Below, one piece after another: positions 23,782 to 32,152 of a stretch of DNA of 64,000 nt. The number at the start of each line of letters is the position of its first letter. Position 1 is the first letter of the stretch. Position numbers and translations under genes: made by a program. This stretch comes from Streptomyces griseus (GTDB lineage Bacteria > Actinomycetota > Actinomycetes > Streptomycetales > Streptomycetaceae), in the NCBI RefSeq assembly GCF_900460065.1, contig NZ_UAVD01000003.1:36177-100176 (forward strand), written 5' to 3'. The notes under the pieces were generated by a model. That model searched no databases. It was not told where the DNA came from and worked only from the letters and a program-made list of their open reading frames with translations.

Positions 23782-25179
23782 TCAGCCCCGGTACTGCGCG
23801 AGGACCCGCGTGAAGTCCCACGGCTGCTGTCCGACACCCGAACAGGTGTCGGCGCCGCCGCCGGTGCAGGGGCGGTCGCGGTTGACGGACCAGAAGGTCA
23901 GCCGGGCGAGGTGCCGCTGCTGGGCGTAGGCGAGGATGGTCCGGAAGTCGGCGACGGTGATGGTCTCGCCGACGTCGGTGGTGCCGTTCATCGAGGAGAT
24001 GCCGGTGTGCCGGTAGGCCTGGTCGTCGCTGTAGCCGTAGGCGCCCTTGACGGCCGTCTTGAGCCCTTCGGCGGCGCGGACGCTGAGGGTGCCCATGTTC
24101 TGGCCGTTGCCGCCGAAGTTGAACGGCATGATGGTCCAGCTGTCGACGGTGAGGCCGGACTGGGCGGCCCGGTTGATCAGGCTGGTGTCGGAACCGTTCT
24201 GGCCGGTGCCGAAGGTGACGTACAGCTTGATGCCGGGGTTGTTCGCCCGGATGGTCTTCAGGGCGTCCACGGTGCGCTGCTGGACGGTCGGCGAGTCGTA
24301 GGCGGCGGCTTCGATGTCGATGTCGATGGCCTTGAGCCCGTACGCGTCGATGACCTTCTGGTAGGCGGCGGCCAGTTCGCCCGCGCTGCCGCAGGAGCTC
24401 TCCAGCTTGTTGCCGCTCCAGCCGCCGAACGACGGGATCACGTCGCCGCCGGCGGCCCGCACGGTGTTGATGGTCCGCTGGTCCACTCCTCCGACGAGGG
24501 GGCGGCCACCGTCCCACTGGGGGTTGCAGTAGCCGTTGCTCAGGACGAAGGCGAGGGTGAACCACTTGACGCCCGTCGCGTTCATCACGGTCGTCGGGGA
24601 GGGCGGGCTGCCCCAGCCGTTGTAGAGGTAGGGGGCCACGGCCATCGGGGCCCCGCCCGGGTCGGGATCGCCGCCGCCGGACGGGGCGTTCCACTTCTGG
24701 TTGGCGGCCCCGGTGCAGGTCCACAGCTGGAGCCGGGTGCCGTTGGCGGAGCTGTTGCCGGTCGCGTCGAGGCACTTGTCGGCCGCTACGGAGACGATGT
24801 CGCGGGCGGCGGAGATCCCCCAGCGCTGGGCGGCCGAACCGTTGCAGTCCCACAGTTGGAGGACGGTGCCGTTGGCGGTCGCGCCGTCCTTGACGTCGAG
24901 GCACTTGCCGAGCGCGCGCACGGTGCCGTCGGAGCGGACGTCCCACTGCTGGGCGCCGGTCCCGTTGCAGTCGTAGAGCTGTACGGCGGTCCCGTTGGCG
25001 GCGGACGCGCCCGCCACGTCGACGCACTTGCCGCCGATGCCGGAGATCTGCCCGGTCGCGGCGACAGCTGCGGTGGCGGGGCCGGCGCGGGTGAGGAACG
25101 CGGCCACGGCGACGAGCGCCAGAGCGGGCAGCGCGAGGCTCCCGAGCCGTCTTCGCGGGGAGCGGGGGGTCGCGGTCAT
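23782..25179 (-). CDS. Secreted GH18 chitinase-like enzyme with N-terminal ricin-type carbohydrate-binding domain
   Basis: Protein of 465 residues. A signal peptide (RRRLGSLALPALALVAVAAF...ATA) is followed by a CBM13/ricin B-lectin trefoil at about 40-165 with three repeats marked GKCVDVAG, GKCLDVKD, DKCLDATG and the QxW motifs QQWDV, QRWGI, QKWNA. After a Gly/Asp/Pro linker comes a GH18 barrel (about 180-465) whose catalytic D-x-D-x-E reads AIDIDIE. It should hydrolyse chitin or another N-acetylhexosamine polymer outside the cell. The neighbouring GH16 gene is upstream on the same strand but separated by a terminator. Confidence 0.9.
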   Translation of the reverse strand: MTATPRSPRRRLGSLALPALALVAVAAFLTRAGPATAAVAATGQISGIGGKCVDVAGASAANGTAVQLYDCNGTGAQQWDVRSDGTVRALGKCLDVKDGATANGTVLQLWDCNGSAAQRWGISAARDIVSVAADKCLDATGNSSANGTRLQLWTCTGAANQKWNAPSGGGDPDPGGAPMAVAPYLYNGWGSPPSPTTVMNATGVKWFTLAFVLSNGYCNPQWDGGRPLVGGVDQRTINTVRAAGGDVIPSFGGWSGNKLESSCGSAGELAAAYQKVIDAYGLKAIDIDIEAAAYDSPTVQQRTVDALKTIRANNPGIKLYVTFGTGQNGSDTSLINRAAQSGLTVDSWTIMPFNFGGNGQNMGTLSVRAAEGLKTAVKGAYGYSDDQAYRHTGISSMNGTTDVGETITVADFRTILAYAQQRHLARLTFWSVNRDRPCTGGGADTCSGVGQQPWDFTRVLAQYRG

Positions 25180-25206
25180 ACGGTCACCGTCCTTGTAGGA
25201 AGAGAG

Positions 25207-25244
25207 CCGGCGCCCGTCCGCGGACTGCCGCGGACGGGCGCCGG
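25207..25244 (-). terminator. Hairpin terminator of the GH16 gene
   Basis: A 17-bp arm at 25207-25223 pairs exactly with 25228-25244 around ACTG, about 100 bp after the GH16 stop and 28 bp before the GH18 start region. The two glycosidase genes are therefore probably separate transcription units. Confidence 0.82.
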
Positions 25245-25343
25245 AGCTGCTGGTTCCACCGCGGCCGGAGCGTGGGCTCGGACGCGACCCGTTGCCGGCC
25301 GGCGGGCCGTCGGGCACGGCCGCCGGTTGTCGGTCCCCGGGAG

Positions 25344-26282
25344 TCAGTCGCCGGTCGTCACGCGGACGTAGTCGATGACCATCTGCTGCGGGAACTGCGT
25401 GCTGCCGTCGGGGTCGCCGGGCCAGTAGCCGCCGACCGCGAGGTTCAGGATGAGGAAGAAGGGCTTGTTGAACACCCAGCGGTTGCCGTTCAGGTCGGCC
25501 GGGGAGCGCCGCTGGAAGACGTTGCCGTCGACGGACCAGGTGATGGAGTCGGGCGCCCAGTCGATGGCGAAGGTGTGGAAGTCGTCGGCGAACGCCTGTC
25601 CGTTCGGCAGCGTGTACGCGGCGCCGATGCCGCCGGAGCCCGAGTATCCCGGTCCGTGCAGGGTGCCGTGGACGGTGCCGGGTTCGAAGCCGACGTTCTC
25701 CATCACGTCGATCTCGCCGCTGTCGGGCCAGCCGACGTTGCCGAAGTCGTCGCCCAGCATCCAGAACGCGGGCCAGATGCCCTGGCCCCGCGGAATCTTG
25801 ATCCGGGCCTCGACGTGGCCGTAGGCGGCGGCGAACGTGCCGGAGGTGTTGAGCCGGGACGAGGTGTACTCGCAGCTCCCGTACCAGCACTGGTAGTTGC
25901 CCGGGTTCTCCTTCCGGGCGGTGATCACGAGGTTGCCCTGGCCGTCGAGCGCGGCGTTGTCGTTCCCCGGCGTGTAGTACTGCCGCTCGTGGTTGTTGAC
26001 GTTGTCGCCGGTCTCGATCCGCCACTTGGCGCCGTCGACACCGGCGCCGGCGGGCCCGTCGAACTGGTCCTCGAAGGCGACGGCCCGCGTCCCGGGCCCG
26101 GCGGCTTGGGAGCCGGCGGCGGGCGCGGCGGACGCTCCGCCGGGGAGCGCGGTCAGGATGGCGGAACAGCAGAGCAGCGAGGCGGCGCACAGGGCGACGC
26201 GACGGCGCCGGGAAACGCGGCGCGCCGTGGAGTGCGTGGGGTGCACGGTCATCACATCACTTCGCGTGGGGGGCATGCGCAT
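25344..26282 (-). CDS. Secreted GH16 beta-glucanase (laminarinase-like)
   Basis: Up to 312 residues from ATG 26282; ATG 26252 (MTVHPTHSTARRV) is an alternative start and neither has a clear ribosome-binding site. A signal peptide with RRVSRRRRVALCAASLLCC... precedes an AAPAAG cleavage region; the RR pair might allow Tat export. The catalytic GH16 motif is SGEIDVMENVG with the nucleophile/acid glutamates in E-I-D-V-M-E. Trp-rich substrate strands such as WPAFWMLGDDFGNVGWP follow family pattern. The enzyme is expected to cut beta-1,3- or mixed beta-glucans from fungi, algae or plants outside the cell. Confidence 0.9.
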   Translation of the reverse strand: MRMPPTRSDVMTVHPTHSTARRVSRRRRVALCAASLLCCSAILTALPGGASAAPAAGSQAAGPGTRAVAFEDQFDGPAGAGVDGAKWRIETGDNVNNHERQYYTPGNDNAALDGQGNLVITARKENPGNYQCWYGSCEYTSSRLNTSGTFAAAYGHVEARIKIPRGQGIWPAFWMLGDDFGNVGWPDSGEIDVMENVGFEPGTVHGTLHGPGYSGSGGIGAAYTLPNGQAFADDFHTFAIDWAPDSITWSVDGNVFQRRSPADLNGNRWVFNKPFFLILNLAVGGYWPGDPDGSTQFPQQMVIDYVRVTTGD

Positions 26283-26331
26283 GACAGGTCGGCACCGAGA
26301 GGTGAACGGTTGGGGCGATCACCTCGGGCGC

Positions 26332-26352
26332 ATATTTCAATACTTGATTTAA
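26332..26352. promoter_or_regulatory. AT-rich promoter patch between GH16 and the LigD-like gene
   Basis: The 240 bp between the divergent GH16 and LigD-like genes contain one clearly AT-rich segment with the dyad TCAA-TAC-TTGA (26337-26347). It is the most likely promoter/operator position for one or both genes. No other feature is seen in 26283-26523. Confidence 0.35.
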
Positions 26353-26523
26353 GGGAGTGCCACAGGAGCCGTCAATAACCTGGTCCAGACCGGAGAGGGA
26401 ACGGCATGCGCCGAAGGCATATGCGCCTGAAGACAGTCGGCTCACCGTGCGGTCCGTCCCGGACAGCCGCAGAGTGGAGACACGGACCGGCGGGACAGGC
26501 CGGGGCACCGAAAGGAGCACGAC

Positions 26524-27087
26524 GTGGAGATCGACGGCGCACCGCGGCCCGCCTTCGTCGTGCAGATCCACGACGCGCGGCGCCTGCACTTCGATTTCCG
26601 GCTGGAGGTCGACGGCGTACTGAAGTCCTGGGCGGTGCCGCGCGGGCCGTCGGAGAACCCCAGCGACCGCCGGCTCGCCGTGCCGACGGAGGACCACGCC
26701 CTGGAGTACCGCGAGTTCGAAGGGGTGATCCCCCGCGGGGAGTCCGGCAGCGGCACGGTCATCGTCTGGGACCAGGGCACCTACCGGCCGCTCGGGCACG
26801 ACGGATCGGGCGATGCCGTCCCGTTCTCCGAGTCCCTGGCACTCGGCCACGCGACGTTCTGGCTGTACGGGTCGAAGCTGCACGGCGAGTTCGCGCTGAC
26901 CCGTGTCCGCAAGGGCGACGAGCCGGACAGCGGCGGTCACGAGGCGTGGCTGCTGATCAAGGCGAACGACCGCCTGGCCGTGCGCGGCGGGCCCGGCTCC
27001 CCCGACCCGTACCACGCCAGGTCCGCCCGTACGGGGCGAACGCTGCACCAGGTCGCCGCTGCGGCGTCCCGCGGGCCGGGAGGCTGA
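26524..27087 (+). CDS. Stand-alone LigD-type 3'-phosphoesterase domain protein
   Basis: Protein of 187 residues (GTG 26524 with AAAGGAGC upstream). It matches the phosphoesterase module of LigD along its whole length: FVVQIHDARRLHFDFRLEVDGVLKSWAVPRGPS, LAVPTEDHALEYREFEGVIPRGESGSGTVIVWDQGTY and LYGSKLHGEFALTRVRKGDE...WLLIKAND. The catalytic residues of the H-D-A-R-R-L-H-x-D-x-R core are all present. In LigD this module trims 3' ends before non-homologous end joining. No ligase or polymerase module and no ku gene lies nearby, so it may act in trans or in another repair step. Confidence 0.88.
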   Translation: MEIDGAPRPAFVVQIHDARRLHFDFRLEVDGVLKSWAVPRGPSENPSDRRLAVPTEDHALEYREFEGVIPRGESGSGTVIVWDQGTYRPLGHDGSGDAVPFSESLALGHATFWLYGSKLHGEFALTRVRKGDEPDSGGHEAWLLIKANDRLAVRGGPGSPDPYHARSARTGRTLHQVAAAASRGPGG

Positions 27088-27124
27088 GGCCGGCCCCACG
27101 GACCGGGACGGGCCGTGCGCCCCG

Positions 27125-30100
27125 TCAGACCGCCGCGCCGGAGATCTCGGCGAGCACGTCCGTGTAGAGCGGCCGCCGGTCGGGGCGGGCGTGGGCCGCG
27201 GTCCGGCGCAGGACCGGGACCGCCGCGTCGCCGAAGCCGACGAGCGCCTCGCGGGCCGCTCCCCGGACCCCCGCTCCCCTGTGGTCGAGGAGCCGGACGA
27301 GGCCGGGCAGCGCGGGCTCCCAGCCGGCGCGGCCGAGCGTCCGCGCCGCCATCCGCACCACGTCGGGCGAGGGATCGGACAGCAGGAGGACGGTGAGCCG
27401 GGCGTGGGTGTCCCGGTCGAACAGGGCGCGCGAGGTCCGGTGGGCGCGCAGGCGCACCCCGGCGCGCGGGTGGCTCAGCAACTCCTCCACCAAGGCGTGC
27501 AGCTCCGGGGCCGTGGCGGCTCCGGGCTCGGGGGCGTGCTCCTCGACGAGACGGGTGAGGACCTCGCGGATCTGCTCGGGCGTTCCCGTGCGGGCGAGAT
27601 CGAGCAGTTCCGGCGTCGACGGGCGGCCCGCCGGGGCGGCCGCGGCGGGCCGGAACGGGGTGCACAGGGCATCGAGCGCGGCAGCGTCCACGGGCGCGGC
27701 CCCGGGTGTGCGCAGCGGGCCGTCGACGAGGACGAGCGCGTCGGCCAGGTCGTCGCGGCCTTCGGTACGCAGCCGGCGTTCGGCCCTGCTCAGCACGGGG
27801 GTCCGGAGCAGCCGCACCCCGGCCAGCAGGTCGAGCAGTCCGAGGTCGCCCGCCTCCACGCGTGGTGCCAGGTGGTGGGCGAGGACGTCGGCGGGTACGT
27901 GGTGCAGCGTGGTCCGGGCCGCCTCGTGCACGGCGGGCGAGCCGTTCTGCCACCACGCGACGATCAGCGGGACGAGCGGGGGCAGATCGTCCTCGGGCAG
28001 CAGCGCCGCCCAGCGCAGCGCCCGCTCGGGCAGCACTCCTCGGGAGGTCAGCTCCGCAAGGGCGGGGTGCCGGCCGCCGTCCTCTTCGGGGCGGTCCCCG
28101 CAGTGGTCCTGGGGATGGGCGAGGAGATCCAGGGAGGCCGTCTCCGGGAGCACGTCCACCCGGCCGCGCAGATAGGCACGCAGTACGGCGCGCGCCACCT
28201 CCGGCTCCGGCCGGTCAAGCAGGGCCCGCGCCGCGGCGGTCCGGCGCTCCGGCCTCTTCGCTTCCAGCATGGCCAGCAGCCGGGTCCGCTGGGCGGCCGA
28301 CCGGGGCTGGTCGAGATCGTCCGCCCGCACCGGGCGCGACGCGGGCCCGGAGGCCGTGTTCGCCGCGCCGGTCTCGGCGATGGTCCACTCGGGCGCGTCG
28401 ATCGGCTGGAGCTCGGTCATCCAGTCGACGAGCCGCCCGCGCACTTCGGGCGCGGCCCCCGGATACGCCTCGACGAGCGCGGAGAGCAGCGCCCGGGACC
28501 CGTTCGCGGCGGGGGCGCGCCCGGCGGCGTCGGCGTCGGCGGGGCGCAGGACCGGTGTGGCGGCTCCATCGTGTCCCCGGAACTCCGCCAGCGCTGCGGG
28601 TGTCCGTACCGCCTCGGCCAACGCCGCACGCCAGGCCGCCGGTTCGGCGTCGAGCGCCCGCCGCCCCGGTACGCCGAACGCCTCCCGGAGCACGGCGGGC
28701 GCGGCGCTCCAGGGGTCCGCGCCGAGGTGGGCGGTGTCCAGGGCCCGGTCGAGGTCGGCGCGGACGAGCACCGCGCCCAGCCGCCGGAGCAACGCGAGGT
28801 CGCGGGCGGCCGTCCCGGGCCGGGGCCGGCCGTCCGGGGCGGCGGGCGGCAGGGCGCGCAGTCCTTCGACGACGGTGAAACGCCGGTCGGCGGACAGGTG
28901 CGGTGCGACGGTGTGCAGGACCTCGACCAGCTCCCGGGCCACCGGCCCCGCGACCGCGGCCCGGGCCCCGTGTGCCGCTCCCCCGCCCGTGGCGGCGTCG
29001 AACGCCTCGGTCACCGTACCGGTGTGCCGGGCGAGGACCGCCGCCTCGTCGGCGGACCACGGCCCCGGGCACAGGCGCAGGGCGCACCGCAGGAGGCGGG
29101 CGCGGAGCCCGGCCTCGGGGGTGCTGCCGGCCAGGTCGAGCCAGTGTCCCAGCAGTGCGCGGGCCGCCCGGCGTTCGTGGCCGCCGACGGTGTCCGGGGG
29201 CGCGGGCCGCCGGGCGACGCGCAGGGCGAGCGCCGGGTCCCAGCCGGAGCGCAGCAGTGCCGCGACCTCGGGGTCGGCCCCGTCCGGGGGCCCGCCGGGG
29301 GCGGCGGGCGGCGTCGGCACACCGTGCCGGGCGAGTGGTTCCGCCAGGTCCTGGACGGAGCCGGCGGCGAGCCGCACCCCGCCGTCGGCGACGAGCGCCA
29401 GCAGGGCGGGGACGACCGGCGATCCGCCCGCGTCGAGGGCGAACACGGCGTGGACGGTCACCTCCTGGTCGAGGGCGCGGAGCAGGAGGCGTCGGGTCCG
29501 CTCGTCGGGGGCCGCTTCGGCGGCGGCGAGGAGCGTCGCCGCGTGGGCGTCGCCCACGACGGCGCGCAGCGCCCGCGTCAGCGCGGTGCGCAGCCCCGGG
29601 TTGTCGTCGCGGCCGAGCGCCCGCAGGAGGTGCGGGACGGCGGCCGGCGCGCCCGCGTCGAGGAGGGCGGCCGCCGCGGTCTTCCGGATGTTCATGTTCG
29701 GGTGGTGGAGACAGCCGGCGACCGCCTCGCCGGCCCAGCGGGCCCGGGCCGCGCCCAGCGCCGACAGGGCCGCGCGCACGGTCCGGATGTCCGGGTCCCG
29801 GGTGAGCGGGACGAGGGTCGCGGACAGGGCCCGCGCGTCCTCGCCCGTGGCGTCGTGGGCCAGCAGGGCGATGACGTGCTTGCGCACGTGCGGGTCGCGG
29901 TCGCGCAGCAAACGGTGCACCCGGGCCCGGGTGGCCGGGGTCGCGGGGCTCTGGAGCAACGCCTTGAGCAGCACCGCCCGTTCGCCTCCGGTGAGTTCGG
30001 GCCGCTCCAGCAGGCCGAGCACCGTCGCGGTGAGGAACGCGTGGCCGGCCGCGGTGCCGTCCGGTGCCTCGAGCAGACAGACGGGCCTGATCCGCCGTCG

Positions 30101-32011
30101 ACTCCACAGCCGGCTCCCGAGGGCACGCGTCGCCTCCAGCACCTCGGGCGGCAGCTCCGGTTCGCCGTCCGGGCGGCCCGGTCCCGCGGGTACGAGGCCG
30201 GGGCCCGGGGCGTCCGGCCCCGGCCCGAGCCGGCCGGCGGCGAGGTCGCGCACGATGCGCAGGAGCAGGTCGGCCAGGGGGACGCCCTCCGGGGACGCGG
30301 GTCCCCCACCGGCGTGCGCCGCGATCCGGCAGAAGGCCGCGACGGGGGCGTCCAGGTCCACGCGGGCGCGCAGGACGGCCAGTTCCCGCTCGTCGGGGGC
30401 GCCGAGATCGGCCTCGATGTCGCGCGGGAGGTCCTGCGGGGCCAGCCGGGAGAGCAGTTCGTGCCGCTGCCCGGGTCGGTGGGTGAGATGCCACAGCAGG
30501 GCCAGCGCCCGGTCGCGTACGGGACGCAGTTCGGGTGCGACCGGGAGGGGTGACGGGCCGTCCGCGGCCGTGGGCGGTCCGTCCGCCGGGCCTCCGACGC
30601 CGAACGCGTGGGCCAGCGCCGATCGCGTGCGGTCGCCGCCGACGGCCTCCAGGGCGTCCAGGGCGGCGGCCGGGGCCGTGGGCAGCAGGGCCAGTACCGC
30701 TTCCTCGGCGGCCGGCGGCCGCAGGGCGCGGATCGCGGCGAGGAACGGGCGCGGGGCGCGGGCCGCGGGGAGGAGGCGGATGATGGCCTCACCGATGGGG
30801 ACGTCCTCGGCCCCCTGTGCCGACAGGGCGACGAGCAGCTCCAGCCGGCGTGGCCAGTCCGGGGCGGTGGGCGGGGCGCCGGTGAGGGCGTCGAACAGCG
30901 GGTGACGGCAGGTGTAGAGGACCGTGGCGAAGTCCTCCGCCGGAAGCGTGTGGTCGGTCAGGGCCAGGGAGAGGAGCGGGCCGACGTCCGTGGCCGCCGG
31001 GAAGTGGCCGCGCCGGTGCAGCGCGCGCAGACAGGTCAGTACGGGCCCGGCGAGCAGGAAGGGGTCCGTCCCGGCCAGGGCCACCAGGCGGCCGACGTCG
31101 GAGCGTTCCGCCCGTTCGCCCAGGAGTTCCACGGCCTGCCCGCGCAGGGCCGGAGCACCGGCCGGGTCCTCCGCCGTGCTCCACAGCTCCGTGGGGTGAC
31201 CGTGCCGGGCGGCGGCGAGGAGAGCGGCTGCCGCGAGCGCGGCGGACGGCCCGTCGCGGTCGGCGGACCGGCCGCCCAGGGCTCTCGCCGGGCGGATCAG
31301 CGGGGATGCTTCCACGGGGGTCACCGCAGCCCAGGGCTCGGCGAGTTCCCGCAGTGCGTCGGTCACGACACCGGGGTCGGGCGAGTCGAGCAGCCGCACC
31401 AGCCGGCCGCGTACGAACGCCGGTGCGAGCAGCCCGGCGTGCAGCCCGGCACGGGCCAGCCGCAGCGCCTCGGCCCCCAGGACCGGGTCCCCGGTACCGA
31501 CGAGTTCGGCGACCAGCCGGTCGGGGCGGTGCGCCCCGGCGGCGTCGCACGCGCGCACGGCCCGGTAGAGGGGTTCGCCCGCCGGTTCCGTACGCAGGAC
31601 GGCCGGGTCGCCGAGGATCTCCGCCCGCAGCCAGGCGATCCGCACCCGGGCGGGCAGCGCCGCCGCGCGCCAGTCCGGCAGCCGGTGTCGCGGCTGCCGC
31701 GCCGCGAGCCGGGCGTGGAGGCCCGCGAGCAGGAGGGACTCCTCGGGCGAGGACCCGGGGGAATCGGGCAACAGGTGCCGTGCGGGACGGTGTGCCCCGG
31801 CCGTGTCCTCTCCCCCGTCCCCGGAGACCGGGGCGTCCGCGCGTTCGGCGAGGAGGGCGAGGCCGAGGTGCCGTATCCGGGGTGCGGGGTGCCGGACCAT
31901 CCGGCCGAGCAGATCCGGCGGACAGGTGAGGGCGTCGAGCCGCCGGGCGAGGAGAGCGGCGTCGGCGTGGTCGAGGGCGTCGGTGATCGTTTCGTCCGGC
32001 GGAGTGGTCAC
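27125..32011 (-). CDS. Giant HEAT-repeat protein (about 1628 aa)
   Basis: The frame remains open far upstream to 33766, but it runs antisense through the flavoprotein gene there; GTG 32011 (VTTPPDETITDALDHADA) is the best start, though without a strong ribosome-binding site. The protein is almost entirely helical, Ala/Leu/Arg-rich, with HEAT-like pairs such as RVHRLLRDRDPHVRKHVIALLAH, TVRAALSALGAARARWAGEAVAGCL, NMNIRKTAAAALLDAGAPAAVPHLLRALGR and, at the end, DVVRMAARTLGRAGWEPALPGLVRLLDH. No signal peptide or catalytic motif is seen. It is probably a cytoplasmic scaffold. It diverges from the GGR-like gene with a 141-bp gap. Confidence 0.82.
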   Translation of the reverse strand: MTTPPDETITDALDHADAALLARRLDALTCPPDLLGRMVRHPAPRIRHLGLALLAERADAPVSGDGGEDTAGAHRPARHLLPDSPGSSPEESLLLAGLHARLAARQPRHRLPDWRAAALPARVRIAWLRAEILGDPAVLRTEPAGEPLYRAVRACDAAGAHRPDRLVAELVGTGDPVLGAEALRLARAGLHAGLLAPAFVRGRLVRLLDSPDPGVVTDALRELAEPWAAVTPVEASPLIRPARALGGRSADRDGPSAALAAAALLAAARHGHPTELWSTAEDPAGAPALRGQAVELLGERAERSDVGRLVALAGTDPFLLAGPVLTCLRALHRRGHFPAATDVGPLLSLALTDHTLPAEDFATVLYTCRHPLFDALTGAPPTAPDWPRRLELLVALSAQGAEDVPIGEAIIRLLPAARAPRPFLAAIRALRPPAAEEAVLALLPTAPAAALDALEAVGGDRTRSALAHAFGVGGPADGPPTAADGPSPLPVAPELRPVRDRALALLWHLTHRPGQRHELLSRLAPQDLPRDIEADLGAPDERELAVLRARVDLDAPVAAFCRIAAHAGGGPASPEGVPLADLLLRIVRDLAAGRLGPGPDAPGPGLVPAGPGRPDGEPELPPEVLEATRALGSRLWSRRRIRPVCLLEAPDGTAAGHAFLTATVLGLLERPELTGGERAVLLKALLQSPATPATRARVHRLLRDRDPHVRKHVIALLAHDATGEDARALSATLVPLTRDPDIRTVRAALSALGAARARWAGEAVAGCLHHPNMNIRKTAAAALLDAGAPAAVPHLLRALGRDDNPGLRTALTRALRAVVGDAHAATLLAAAEAAPDERTRRLLLRALDQEVTVHAVFALDAGGSPVVPALLALVADGGVRLAAGSVQDLAEPLARHGVPTPPAAPGGPPDGADPEVAALLRSGWDPALALRVARRPAPPDTVGGHERRAARALLGHWLDLAGSTPEAGLRARLLRCALRLCPGPWSADEAAVLARHTGTVTEAFDAATGGGAAHGARAAVAGPVARELVEVLHTVAPHLSADRRFTVVEGLRALPPAAPDGRPRPGTAARDLALLRRLGAVLVRADLDRALDTAHLGADPWSAAPAVLREAFGVPGRRALDAEPAAWRAALAEAVRTPAALAEFRGHDGAATPVLRPADADAAGRAPAANGSRALLSALVEAYPGAAPEVRGRLVDWMTELQPIDAPEWTIAETGAANTASGPASRPVRADDLDQPRSAAQRTRLLAMLEAKRPERRTAAARALLDRPEPEVARAVLRAYLRGRVDVLPETASLDLLAHPQDHCGDRPEEDGGRHPALAELTSRGVLPERALRWAALLPEDDLPPLVPLIVAWWQNGSPAVHEAARTTLHHVPADVLAHHLAPRVEAGDLGLLDLLAGVRLLRTPVLSRAERRLRTEGRDDLADALVLVDGPLRTPGAAPVDAAALDALCTPFRPAAAAPAGRPSTPELLDLARTGTPEQIREVLTRLVEEHAPEPGAATAPELHALVEELLSHPRAGVRLRAHRTSRALFDRDTHARLTVLLLSDPSPDVVRMAARTLGRAGWEPALPGLVRLLDHRGAGVRGAAREALVGFGDAAVPVLRRTAAHARPDRRPLYTDVLAEISGAAV

Positions 32012-32152
32012 CGACGGAGCGTAGAGGGCCGGGTCACCCGGTCGCCCGGGGTTTTCCGAGGCCTGGTACCGCCCGGGCCCGTCCTGATCGATGATGTTGC
32101 CCTGGGCCGCCGCTCCGGCAGGAGCAACGGCCCGTGGGACGAAGGGGTTGTG

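Noticed and set aside
27191..30553. Open plus-strand frame of about 1120 codons opposite the HEAT-repeat gene
   Set aside because: Shadow frame without signal, motif or ribosome-binding site; the minus strand shows regular helical repeats.
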